From Ceratotherium simum simum (Eukaryota > Chordata > Mammalia > Perissodactyla > Rhinocerotidae), in contig NW_004454283.1 of assembly GCF_000283155.1 (NCBI RefSeq), forward strand, positions 296,384 to 360,383: a DNA stretch of 64,000 bases, read 5' to 3'. Both the position numbers and the translations under genes were made by a program. Shown in pieces: positions 1-12,500 of this stretch (its first letter is position 1; each line of letters opens with the position of its first letter). The notes under the pieces are model-generated. The model was not told the DNA's origin and made no database searches. It was given only the letters and a program-made list of their open reading frames with translations.

Positions 1-479
1 GACAGAGACAAGGTTTTGGTGGTTGAAGCAGAAACCAGCCGAGGGCTGGTTCAAGGAGGCCTCCCCTCCGCCAGGTTGGATGAGGTAGTGTTTCCGGCTG
101 CGGCCTCTGGGCCAGGCGACCTCTTCTCCCCGTTTGTCCGTCAGCGGTGGGACACGTAGGGCGGGTTCTCAGCAGCTGGCTGTGGCAGAGAGAGTGGGGC
201 TCCGTCCAGGCTGTGTGGGGTGGACGGTGGGAGCCTTACCAGGGATGGCTGCAGCACCCAGGTCCCCATCCCAGAGACAGGGTCGAGGGCAGTAGGAGGG
301 ACAAAGGTGCCCAAGGGGCCCGGGCTGGGGGCTCCTCTGCCTGGCTCAGAGAGGCCCCTCGTTCCCCGCTCCCTGCAGCCGACTCTGCTCAGTCATGTCC
401 CAGCGGAGTCAGAGGCACTGAGAACAAAATGAAGCGGAGGGCTGGGCGCCTCGCCCCTCCCCAGCACCGGCTCCCGCGG
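1..479 (-). other. PLXND1: PLXND1 3'UTR, partial
   Basis: Sequence following the stop codon on the minus strand. There is no AATAAA or ATTAAA in gene orientation (tttatt or tttaat on the plus strand), so the poly(A) site probably lies beyond the left edge. The human 3'UTR is, from memory, over 1 kb. No repeat is recognised in it. Confidence 0.8.
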
Positions 480-596
480 TCAGGCCTCGCTGTAGCACTC
501 ATAGATGTTGTCCTCCATCAGAGCCACCACCTGCTCAAACTTGTGCTGCAGCTGGGTCCTCCGGGCCGTGGGGTTCGCTTCCAGGGCAGTCATGAT
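480..596 (-). CDS. PLXND1: PLXND1 exon 36 (terminal coding exon)
   Basis: It encodes 38 residues and TGA, starting [10 protein letters not shown] and ending IYECYSEA. It begins in phase 0 after a CTCAG acceptor. The final Ser-Glu-Ala is the PDZ-type ligand known to recruit GIPC1 to plexin D1 (family knowledge). The rest is the last helix of the GAP domain. Confidence 0.98.
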   Translation of the reverse strand: MMTALEANPTARRTQLQHKFEQVVALMEDNIYECYSEA

Positions 597-3500
597 CTGA
601 GGGGGAAGCAGGGGCAGCTGGGCCACAGCCTGGGGCCCTGGACCCCAGGGGTCCCTCTGCAGATCCTGGGGGAGGACACACCACCTGGATTTCCACACTG
701 GGCGACGCGCCCCTAATGCACAAATGTCCTGGGATGTGAATTTGTGAGCAGGAACCTCTCCCTGGGTTTTCCTGAGCACAGAGGCAGTGGGTAGGGCTGA
801 AATGGCGGTGCTGTGGCCCTGAGGGAGGGTGCCTCACACCAGGGGTACCCACCTGCGGGCGGTACCTCTTGGCGTATTTATAAATCTCTGCCATGGCCAC
901 AGTGGTGTTGAACTCGTTCTGGTATTTCTACGAGGAGAGAGAAGGCGAGAGCTGGGAGGGTGGTTAACCCAACCGTCAAAACCGAGCCCAGCCCTGGCCC
1001 AGCCCTGGCTCAGCCCTGCTGCCCCTACAGGACCCCTCAGCCCCTCACAGCCCCCACAGCCCCCACAGCCGCACCCGCGACTCCTCGGCCAGGTGCGCAT
1101 TCATCTCCTGCTCGCTGAGCGGCGTCATGTCGTGGATCTGCTTGTAGTAGTGCTGCACAATTTTCCGGTACTCTGGAATCTCCTTGGCGTAGAGGAGCTT
1201 GTTGGTTGGCGAATCCTGGGAGAGCGGAGTGCGGGAATAAGACGGTGGGTGGACACTGGACAGATCCGTCTTTTTCTGGACAAGCCTTCGTTCCTCCCGC
1301 CACATGAATGGCCCCATCCCTGAGGTCCCCACTCTGCCGGCTTTGAACCAGGGTCTCCTCAACCCCGTCCCTCTGCTGCCCTTTTACATCAAACCCTTGC
1401 CCTATTTGTGGGGGACTGTCAGGGTGAGGACCTGAAGGGGGGGCCTACTTCTTTCTTCTGGGAGGAAAAGTGCATGGGCCTTGTGCCAGCTCTTTGTCGC
1501 ACGCAGGCTGTTCTGTTTATATCCTTGCTTAGGGTTATGGGTCTTGGTGGCTAAGATTTCTGGAAGCCTGATTGCTGGCTCAGTGGAATATTTCCCACCA
1601 CATGTTTCCAACGCCCGAAAGCAAAATGTGCCAAGTCCGTTCCCCGTCCTTCATCTTTCGCAGGCATCCTGCCTTCTGAGATAGCACGTGATGGCGTTTT
1701 CTATCTCCCACGGCCCATCTCTGAAAGTCACTGACTAAATGCAGGGCAAGCCCCCGCCATCCTGCAGACCACTGCACTAGTGCCCACAGCAACCAGCACT
1801 CTTCCCTGCCTCCCTGCCCTTGCCCCTGCCGTTCCCTCTCTTCTCCACCCTCTAGAGCTGGCTGGATCCTCTCCCCGCAGACAGACACCTCGGGGATCTC
1901 CTTCCTGCGCGTGTCTCAGAGGCCTTGGTCACCTGCTCCCCTTTGCCCACCCCTTCCCTCCATGCTCGTCTGACGGCTCTTGATCATCAGGGCTGCTGCT
2001 TGGAGCCTGGCAGGTTCTCAGATGACGCTGTGTCTGACTGAGCAGGTTTTCCACATTCACACTGGCTTCCTTGGGCCTGGCTCTACAGCCTAATGTTGGG
2101 AATGGCGCCGGGCACCCCTGAGGTGGGTGCGGCTGGTCTGTAGCGATGCAGTTGCTCCCTGTAGGTGCCAATTTCTGGGACTGACTGAATGTCCCCGTTG
2201 ATCCCACGTCCCCCGGCCCAGCTCCTTCGGCTTCCCTCCTGAAAGATCTCAGTCCCCCATCAGCACCCTCCTCCCGCCCTGTCACGGGGCAGCGTGCCCC
2301 CCAGAGCAGCTGACCTTGCCCAGCTGCAGGTCGGAAATGGAGCAGGCGTCGATGAAGGCCTGCGCGATGACCGAGAGGCAGGCGTCGATGTGGTCTGTCT
2401 TGTCGATGTCGAAGACAAACTGGGGGTTTTTCAGGATGTTCACCCAGAACCGGAGAGGAAGGCTGTGGGAGGGGGCAACAGAGGCAGCATGAGCCCACCC
2501 CGTGGGTGGGGCATCTGAGAAAGTGGTCACCAGGGGCACTCAGGGGAGGGAGGCAGCCAGGCCCAGAGAACAGGCTAGCACTGCCCCTCAAGGCTGATGG
2601 AACCCCGGTTTGCTCATCCACAAATGGGGCTGATGAGCACCCCTGCCGGCTGGGGCACCAGAGGGGCTGGGAGCCAGGTTTCCTACGTGGAGCAGGCCAG
2701 GAGGCTGAGGCAGGAGCTGCAGGGCCTGGCTGGGGCGTCGGGGCCTGAGTCCACCCTCAGTGCCCACCCCCACCCCCGCAGAGCCTCCCGGCTCTCACAC
2801 AGGAGCCTCAAGCCAGGTCCTGGTTCTCATTAGAAGGCCCCCCACCCCGCCCTGCCTGGCAGCCCACGGCTCCTCCAGCCATCTCACGGCAGCAGGAAGT
2901 CCACCGTTAGCTGGGGCCACCAGGCAGCCAAGAAAGGCTGAGGGAGGGCAGGGCCTGGATTCTTGGCCTTGGCCTCAGGGGGCCAGAGACGGTTGGAACA
3001 CCCCCACCCCAGGGCCATCCAGTGACTCAGCAGTCCTGGGCATACGGACACCCAGAGCTCAGAGAGGTCCCTGCAACTGCACAGAAACTTCTGGGTCTGT
3101 GGCATTTTCTTCTGCGGGTCAGGCTGAGGTTTTCAACAACTTCTTGTTGGGGTCTATGACCCCAAAAAACTAGGATGTGCCTCAAAGGAGGGCTATGGAC
3201 TAGGTATGGGAGTCAGGTCACGCAGGTGAGCCTGGCTCTGCCATTGCTGGGCTGCATCATCTGTGCAGTGAGCCTCAGTGTTCCCATCCGTAACATGAGG
3301 CTGATGGGGACCAGCTGAGAGGGCTGGAGGAGAATGCTGGGAGGGGCAAAACTTATATAATGCTTGCTTCTAGTTAATTCTTACAGTTAAGGTGGATTAC
3401 TCCCTCGCCTTGGTTTTACAGCTGGGGGAAACTAAAGCACAGAGAGCTTAAGTGACTTACCAAGGTCACACAGCTAGGAAGTGGCAAAACAGGGATTGAA

Positions 3501-6500
3501 CCCAGGCAGCAGGGCTGAGGGACCAGGCTCTGAACCCTGCACTATTGCTGCCCCTGATGATACAGTGAAACTGCACAGCCTGCCCCGCCTGCCCACCACC
3601 CATACGCCACTGGCCCACCACCTGTTGGTCTTCCAGATGTGCAGGGTATCAGGGTCCGAAATCCCCCTCTTCTCAGCCTGCTCCTCCAGGAAGTCGAAGA
3701 AGTACTTGACAGCCAGTGGGGGCTTATCTTCACGGATGCTCAGGATGGCCTTGAACAGGTCATCGAGAAACTTCTGCAATGTGCCCTACACAGGAGCAGA
3801 GTGGCCACTGTCAGTCCAGGACCACGTGCAGAGGGTGAGTGGGCACCTCTGGCAGCTCCGGGGAGCCCGCAGTGCTTGGTCTGGTGAATGGGGAAGCCAT
3901 GTGGCCTCAGGCCGGTCACCTAACCTTTCTGGGCCTGTTTTTTTGTCTGTGAAATGGGTTAGTAAAATCTACCTCACAGGGATGTTGAAAGGACTGGGGC
4001 ACAGAGCGGGGAATTGGTGGGGCCAGGGTGGGGGCTCTAGGGTGCCAACTCTACCACCCAAGCCACGTGGCCTTGGGGACATCACTGGCCCCCTGGCTCT
4101 CCACTGCCCTCTCTGTTATGTTGGCTGATACAGAAGTTGTCTGTCGGGCACCATTCATGGCTGTGAGCAAAGCCCTCAGCCTCTCCCCCCGGGAGCCCAT
4201 CTGGCCCCGCAGGGGAAGCCCTCTCGCCCCCGCTCGGGCGTGTGCACACAGCTGACCCACAGCAGCGCCAGCATCCCAGGATGGGGGGTTGAGGCCGGGC
4301 CCACCTTGGTGGACAGCAGCCGGGTCAGGTAGATCTCCGGGAGCACCTTCTTGCGGTGGCTTTGCCGGTGGGACTTCTTGGGCTCTGCCAGCTCGTCTGT
4401 GGGCAGCACCTAGGAGGCCAGGGCAGTGGTCAGCACTGGTGCCAGGCACCACCCTCGGCCGTCCTGTGTGAGGTCCCGTCATGGACCCACAGGCCCCTGG
4501 CTCTACACCCCCAGGAATGAGACTCCCTGCTGATTCCGGACCCCTCGCTGTTCTTCCACTGCCAGTCTTTCCCAGGGCCCAGGAGCACTCTCCCTAGGGG
4601 CCCAGGCAGCAGGAAGCCAAGTCCACACCCAGTGAGGGGTGGGCGCCCCCAGGGCCGGAGGCCATGCACTCACCAAATGGAAATACTTCTCTGTGTCCAA
4701 GTCTTTCACTGCGAGAGGAAAAACACACACAATAAATAAACATGAGAGGAGAGGAGAGAGAGAGAAATAAAGAGAAATGGAGAGATCCAGAGAGACACGT
4801 GGAGAGAATGAGATAGAAAGAGACAGGAAAATGCAAAGAGAGAAAGAAATGAGAGAGATCCAGAGAGACACACAGAGAGAGGCAGAGAGAGAAAGATGGA
4901 GGCATTGAGAGAGAGAGAGAAAGACACACACACAAGGTGACAGGAGAGTGACACAGCCCCAGATAGAGACGGGGGAGGGCCGGCTGCCCTCACCGCTCCA
5001 TCTCCCAGCCCAGAGCTCCTGCCAACCCAGACCTCGAGAGCTGCTGGGAGAGACCCAAAACCCTGCTCCTGACCTCAAGAGGGGATCCTGGGACAGAGGG
5101 GAGCCAAGTCCCCAGGCCTGACAGCTGGGCAGCTAGGCCTGGGGTGTCTGAGGGTGTGGACGGGGGACTTGAGGCAGGGACACGGCCCAAAGCCCAGATG
5201 GGCACACCAGCCTCCCCCTCTGGCCTGGCAGCTGCCCAGACCTCTTGGAACCACATCCCGCCCTCCTGGGGCCTCTCTCCAGCTGCCCGCAGGAAACCAG
5301 CCTGAGGAGGCCTGGCCGTGGGCCCTGCCCAAGCAGTACTGGGGCAGAGGGGCCTGGCCTGCCCCCTGCCCCCACCAAGGAGGCCACAGCCCAGACGGGC
5401 CCTGTCTCTTGAAGCTCAGTTTCCCTACTGGGCTGCTCAGAAGGGGCCCAGGCCTGGACTAGACACCCTCCCCACGTCCACCGGCGCTACCTCGGCCCAG
5501 TGTGTTGTCCTTCTTGTCTGTGAGGCTCATGGCCAGGGAGGCACCTTCAGGGATCTGACAGGAGGGGAGAGGCTGAGGTCAGAGGTCAGAGGTTAGGGAG
5601 GTGGGAGTGGGGGTTGGCTGGGGCTGTGGACCCCACCTTGTAGTGGGCCAGGGTGTTGAGTTTCTTGCGGCCATCCTCCACCACCGAGGTGTCGTCCAGA
5701 TCCCGGAGGATGTAGCTCTGTGTGCTCGAGGCGAACCACTCTGGGGGCAGGAAGAGGGCGTCAGGGCGGGGGCGGGGAGCGCACCAGAGGGGCAGCACTG
5801 GCCTAGGCCACACGGGGAGAGGCTTCTTCCTCTCTCTGTGGAACCTGGGGCAAGCCAGGCCTCCCTCTGAGCCTCTATTTCCCCACCTATAAAATGGGGA
5901 GAGGGGAAAGGTCTGGGAAGAGGGTGTGGTGGGCATGATGTGAAGGTGCCAGGTGGTGGCACAGAGCAGGAGCTCTGGAAACGTCCTGATCCTCAGGGTT
6001 GTTCCTGTGCTATTGCTGATGAAATAAGAAAAGGTACCACGTGTGGAAGGGGTCACACGCCTTCCATGGCTCTCCACTGTCCTCAGGTGCCAACTCTGCC
6101 CTTCCAGGCTCTGGGTCACTGAGTACCTGCCCAGTCTCATCTCACAGCCCATCCTGCCCCTCATGCACCAGCCCCAGCAACCCACCCAGAGTTCCCTGCT
6201 CTGAACAGACGGTTGCTGTGTCTGCCTGTTCACCATCTCAGCCCAGTGCTTAGAATGGGGCCCGGCGCAGATCAACCACTCAGGAAAGGCCTGTGATCAT
6301 AGAATGAATGGCCTCAGCTTCTTGGCCTAACCAGGACTCCTATGTATCCTTCAAAACCCACTCTGATGTCCCCTCTTTGGGGAAGCCTTTCCTGAACACA
6401 TTTTGCTGTTGCCCGCAGCTTGCTCACACTGCAGTACCTGTCTCCCCACCAGAATAGGAGCTCCTTGCTGGTGGGCATGTCTGTATCCCCAGTGCCACAA

Positions 6501-9500
6501 TTAACGTACATTTGCTGAGTGAAAAGAGTGTTTGACGAAGGGGCCGGTTCCTGGTGAAGCAGCCCAACACCAAGGCATGCCGTCCCCGCCCCCGTACCCA
6601 CCCTGCCCTGCCTACCGAGGTCGACGTCCTCTGCACGCGGCCACTGGGAGTAGGGCACGTTCTTGCAGAAGGCTTCCAGGATCTTCTCCTTCACCTGCGT
6701 CAGTGTGTCCGTGTCCATGGCCCGCACGCTCAGCGAGTCCATGCCGCAGCCCTGGAAGGACACGTTCAGGTTCTGCACGAGAGGGGGAGGGGGTCAGCAC
6801 GTCCTCACCGTCACGACCCTGGGCCCAGGTGGGGCGACAACCTGCCCGGGGAGGCTGGGTCAAGAGCAGGACCCCTCCCAGCGAGCCCAGGGACAGTCCC
6901 GCCTCACTGCCCAGCCGCCCTCGCCCTGCTGCCTGACTCACGCGGGGCTTGGCCTCGATGTTCTCCCGCAGCAGCCACTCCTCGTTGAGCGTGTAGCGGG
7001 CCTTGCCTGTGATGGCGTCGATGGAGCCCTTGTTGATCTGCTGCTTGATGGCACACAGGAGTAGGAAGAACGGCTCCCCAACGGTCTCCTGAGGCGGCAC
7101 AGGGCTGTCAGGGGCTGAGGCCCAGCCTAGCCCCCCGCCGCCTCCCTGCCCACCCTCCATGTTCCAGCCCCCACCTGGAACACCTTCACTACCCCCCTCT
7201 ACCAACACCTCCATGGCTGCTTGTTTAATATTCTCCTTGTAGATCCTGGAGCCACCCACCCCCCATCTCCATGGACTCTATGGTCGAACATCACCAGCTG
7301 TGTGTGGGCACATTCATTTCACCATTCCAGCAACCCTTCCAGGTACAGGGTATACCCCCACTGCTGAGGCTCAGAGAGGGCAAGCAACCTGCCAAGGGTC
7401 ACCCAGCAGGGAAGTGGCAGAGTTGGACTCAAACCCCAGATCAGCTGACTCCCAAACCTGTGACTGTTTTTTGGTAAGCCTCCCAGGGTGAGTTTAGGTG
7501 GAACCAGAACATAGACATGGCCTCAAATAACCCAAATCACAGCCTGGTGAGTGTGGAGAGTCTTGGGCCAGACCAGGGCCTCAAACCCCTCTGCCCTCAC
7601 CAATCTCTCTGCCCCATAGAGCGCATGTGCCAGAAAGGGACTCGGCTGCCCTCCAGGGCCTTGAGCCGATTTTCATGGTTATTTTACAGCAGGTGATCCA
7701 GGTCTTTCATTTAGGGTGCATGTTTAGGTAAAAATAGTGAGTTGATTTAAAGAAAAAATTAAGTAGATAATAGTATTAGGCAGATTTGGCAAAGATTACG
7801 GAGGCAGCACGCCAGCTCTCATTCCTGATCCAGTTCTCTGGCTCTGGGGGCAGGGGGAGGGGAGCCACTGATGCCCTGTTTTCCAGAGGGAAAAACAGAG
7901 GCTCCGAGGAGGGGAAGGCCTGGCTGAGGCCACACAAAGGGCCAGGGGAGCTGAGTCCAGAGTCCACTGCAGCCCCTATGGTCCCTGTTGCAGCCTGGTC
8001 TTCCCTGACGGCCCAACGTGAGGCAGCCAGCGGAGACTAAGACTGGGCACCCCGATGGCCCCTCCCCAGGCCCAGCCTCCTCTGTTCCACCCCCACTCCA
8101 CCCCTTCTCCCAGGAGGGTCCAGAGGGCTCCCTCAGGATACCTGGCCCTCACAAGCCACAGGACCAGAGGCAGAGGCCTCGTTTGACAGAAGGAAACCAA
8201 GGCCCAGAGAGGGCAATGACTTGTCCAGGGTCACACAGCTGGTTTGTGCCAAAGACAGGACTCAAGCCCAGGACACCCGAGGCCCTGGTTCTGGGCTCCA
8301 GCCAGGCCTGCGCTTTTCTCACACGGTCCCCAGATGACTCCCTGGCGTCTACCACCATAGGGCAGCAGGGCAGTGGGACAGGACCAGGGGCTGAGCAGCT
8401 GTTTGCAGAAAAGCCCTAGTGGGGGTCCTTTTGGCAGAATGCAGAGGCCCCGACTACTGGCCCCACCACCTTTCCAGCCTCATCTCTCGTCAGAAAGACT
8501 CTGGACTTCCTTCAGTTCCTTTTGTGAACGTTCCTCCTCCCTGCTTTTGCCCATGCTGTGCCCAAAGCCTGGAACACCCTCCATGTCCAACTCTTCCCCT
8601 GCTCGTTCCTGCTAAGCCCTCCGGTCTCAGCTCAGATTCACCTGCTCCAGGAAGCCAGCTTGAACCCTCTGCTGGGTTGGAGGCCTCGGAGTCGAGCTCT
8701 GCTGTATGGCATCTATCACTCTATGTTTTCATTTCTGTCTCCAGACCTGTCTCTCTAAGCCTGGGAGAGCCTCAAGGGCCAGGATGGGTCTGATTTATCT
8801 CCTGACCCCAGAGCAGTGGCCCAAAGGTGCCCTAGGGACGGTTTGATGACTGACAAAACAATCTTCCGGAACAAAGCTGCTGACACAGTCTCTGTTCTGC
8901 CCTGAACTTGCTCTGAGTCCTTGCAGGAAGCCAGGCTTCCTCCAAGCCTCAGTTCCCCCGTCTGTCTATTGGATCCTGTGGGCCTGTCCCTCTCCCCCGC
9001 AGCCCCTCTTTCCGCATCTGCACAAAGAGCGTGCTACTCCCTCCTGGCAGAGCTGGATAAAGTGAGGATAAAACAAATCAGATCTCTCGAGGGAAGGCGT
9101 GGGAGGCGGTGGTCCCTGCCGCCTTGGTGGCACTGTCACACCCGCCTCACCCGCAGACAGCTATACATGCAGATGGACATCCAGTTGGTGAGCATCTTTT
9201 CAACCACGGACTCTGTGCGCCGCAGCATGAGCTTGGGGTTCTTGGCGGCCGAGGCGTCGATGAGGTCCACCAGCAGCTCCTTCATGATGCCCGTGTAGTA
9301 CTCGAGCTTGCCGTGGAGCGCGATGGTCAGCAGGGAGGCCAGACTGCACCTGTGGGCGGGCATGGGGCCTCAGCACCGGCTGCACCTCGAGGCCTGTGCG
9401 GGCGGCGCCTGGCAGACGGCTGAAAGCCGTGGAGAAATGTCCACAGCAACCACTGTGCCCGTGAGCCCACGTCTTGGGCATCCAGGCCCAGGAAGGGGAG

Positions 9501-12500
9501 GAATGTGGGGGGTCTCAGGACCTCCAGAGCCCCAGGACCCAGAGCCTGATGCTGGGGGATGCCAGCTGCCCAGAGGGCACAGTGATTTGCAAACTGCCCC
9601 AGCCTTGGGTCCGGCCCGGATGACCCAGGACCGGCTGTGTGGCCTCCAACAGGCCCCGCCCTCCCTCGCAGCCTGACCTGTCGCGCACTGCGAAGTCCTT
9701 CTGTTGCTCCAGCGCGTGGACGAAGACAATGAGGAAGTGCTTGTTGTTGAGCAGCGAGGAGAACAGGCTGATCCCCTCTTCCATGTTGGGCCGGCAGCTC
9801 TCAGGGATCTGTGGAAGCAACCAATGGTGGGGTGTCCACAGGGGCCCAGTGCCTCCGCCTGGCCTAGGAGTCAGCACTTACAATGCCCTGAATGGCTCCT
9901 TGAATGCCTCCTGGGATGGAGAGCTCACTATCTTTTAATGGCAGATTCCTCCCAATTCCCCATGATTAGGATCAATGGATCAGAGGAGCTGGAAAGTGGG
10001 GCCCAGAGAGGGGCGGGGTTGCCCTGAGGCAGCCCAGCGTGTGTGTGGCGGGGTACTCACCTTCCACTCTCCCAGCAGTGGGTGGGTCTCCTGCACCGGG
10101 GAGCTGCCCTGGGAGTTGAGGGTCTGGGAGGGCAGCACGTAACTCTCTTCGTAGAGGGAGGAGCACTGCAGAGACAGACCCTCAGCGTGTCAGCAAGCTC
10201 CCCTGACTGGCATGCAAGGGTGCTCAAGTGCAAAGGGACATCAAGGAGGGAGAGGCGCAGGCCACACAGGGGGCCTTAGGAGTCCAGAGAAGTGGGGAGG
10301 GGTATCCCAGGGGGCTTTCTGGAGGAAGAGGAAGGAGCAGAACTGCATGAGCCAAGATATGGCAATGCAAGAGGCCACAGGCTTAGGAGGAAGCAAAAGC
10401 AGCTCGGTGTGGAATAGGGGAAACCGGCAGAAAGGCCAGCAGAGACCACAACATGGGCTTGTTTTGGCTGCTGCTTGGAGAATGGTGTGAACGGGGCAAG
10501 AGGGAGGGCACTGGTCACCAGCACAAATGCTCTGGACAGGCCAGGGAAGGTGGGGACAGGGCAGCGACCTCTGCAACAGCACGAGTTGTGGGAGGAATGG
10601 AAGGGATGGGGCAGAGTCCAGTGGGCAGGAGGAGTCCAGTGGGCAGGAGGAGTCCAGTGGGCAGGAGGAGGGGACATGCAGACTAAGAGAAGCCTGGCTG
10701 GGATGGGGCCCAGAGATGAGAGGGGCTGGCAGGGCACATGGGGCCTGGGAGAGCCTCGGGCACCTCTGCTTGCCCCCTCAGCCAGGGGAGAGGCAGGCCC
10801 AGCACCCCAGGAGAGTGAGGCTGGCAGCCGGCTTCTGTATGGACAGTTGAACATCAAGTGAGTAGAGAAGGAAAGTAGGGGGAGAAACTGGGCCCCCTCC
10901 CTTGGCAGGCAAGGGCAGGTGGCAGGGCTGCCGCTGGTGGGCAGGAGTGCAAGTTTTGCGCTGCTCAAGGGGCCCATGCGGCACTCACCAAGTTTTCCCA
11001 TCTGCATTAAAGTGCCCTCTAGGTTGGCATGGCCCAGAGAGAGGTCAAGGGTGCGGGCTGACCTTAGGGAAGAAGGTGCGGGTCACAAAGTGCTTATACT
11101 CCAGGAAGGGGATGCCCTGGCTGCGGTTCAGCTCCTTGGTCAGATCTGTCATGTCCGTCTGCAGCTCGGCAAAGCCTGGGGGACAGGCAGGTGGCTGTGA
11201 GTGGATCTTGAACCCATTCCCCAGATGAGAAAACCGAGGTCCATGATTCCACGTGGTCCCCACCCACTACCTTTACGAATTTCCTCTCGGATCTGAGATT
11301 CCATCTCCTCCATTTGCAGCAGCGTCTTCTGCCAGTAGCGCTCGGCGCGGCGGCTCTTGGTGCAGAAGACGAACAGGGCTGCGGGCAGTGGAGAGGCAGG
11401 TTAGGCCTGGAAAGCCCTTTGGAAAGCATTTGTTGGCACATAGCAGTGTGCAGGGCCCGGGCCTGAGGGAGAGGTCTAGCCTGCAGGCCTCAGCTCCACC
11501 TCCTCTGGGCAGGGTGTGGGAAGGGGGATGGGCACCCTCAGCCCGCAGTCCCCCCCTCCCCGGGGGCTGAAAACTCCTACAGGGCAAAGGGCTTGGGGAA
11601 TGGCCAGGAAAATAATGCTTATAAAAAGAAATGTGTGGGTGTGTGTATGTTAAATAGTGGTAAACGGTGGCTTTCCCTAGGTGAGAGAATTATGGGTGAT
11701 TTCTCTTCTCTTTCTGCTTTTTATCATTTTCAATTCTTTCTACAATGACCAGGTGTAATTTATGAATTATGAAACATTTAAAAGCAGATTACACAGCAGT
11801 ATTATATTATAATCCTTTTCTGGAATGGGGGAGGGAATATATATATATATATAAAATTTTAAGGAAAGAGACCGGAAGGAAATATACCAAAATACACAGG
11901 GTGTTAATGGGTTAATGATGGGTATTTTTTTCTTTTTAGCTTGTTCCAGTTTTCCCTAAAATTTTCCACACTGAATATTTACTTTTTAAAAAACAGTTTT
12001 GTTGAGACGTAATGCACATGCCATACAATCCATCCATTTAAAGTATACAAGTCTATGGCTTTTAGTATATTCACAGGGCTGTGCAACCATCACCACTATC
12101 TAATTTGAGAACATTTTTATTGCCCCAAGAAGACCCATAAGCACTAGCAGTAACTCCCCTTGCCCCTTCCCCCAGCCCCTGGCTACCACTGATCTGCTTC
12201 CTGTCTCTGGATTTACTTGTTCTGGACATTTCACATAAATGCAGTCATACAATATGTAGCCTTTTGTGTCTGGCTTCTTTCATTTAGCACCATGTTGTCA
12301 AGGTTCATCCACGCTGTAACATGTATCAGCACTTCATTCTTTTTTATGACTGAATAATATTCCACCGTATGGATAGACACATTTTATTTATCCACTCATC
12401 AGCTGATGGCCATTTGGGTTGTTTCCACCTTTTGGCTATTGTGACTAATGCTACTATGAACATTTGTGCACAAGCTTTTGTGTGGACATGTTTTCAATTC

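Larger units (their letters stand above)
7089..9150 (-). other. PLXND1: PLXND1 intron 25
   Basis: A 2.1-kb intron with MIR fragments (about 7300-7450 and 8165-8270), an L2-like block (about 8455-8760) and an AT-rich patch (7680-7800) of unknown origin. Confidence 0.8.

Noticed and set aside
5586..6275. Minus-strand open frame of 229 codons containing a plexin piece
   Set aside because: It is exon 28 read through into introns 27 and 28; clear splice sites at 5637 and 5740 bound the exon.
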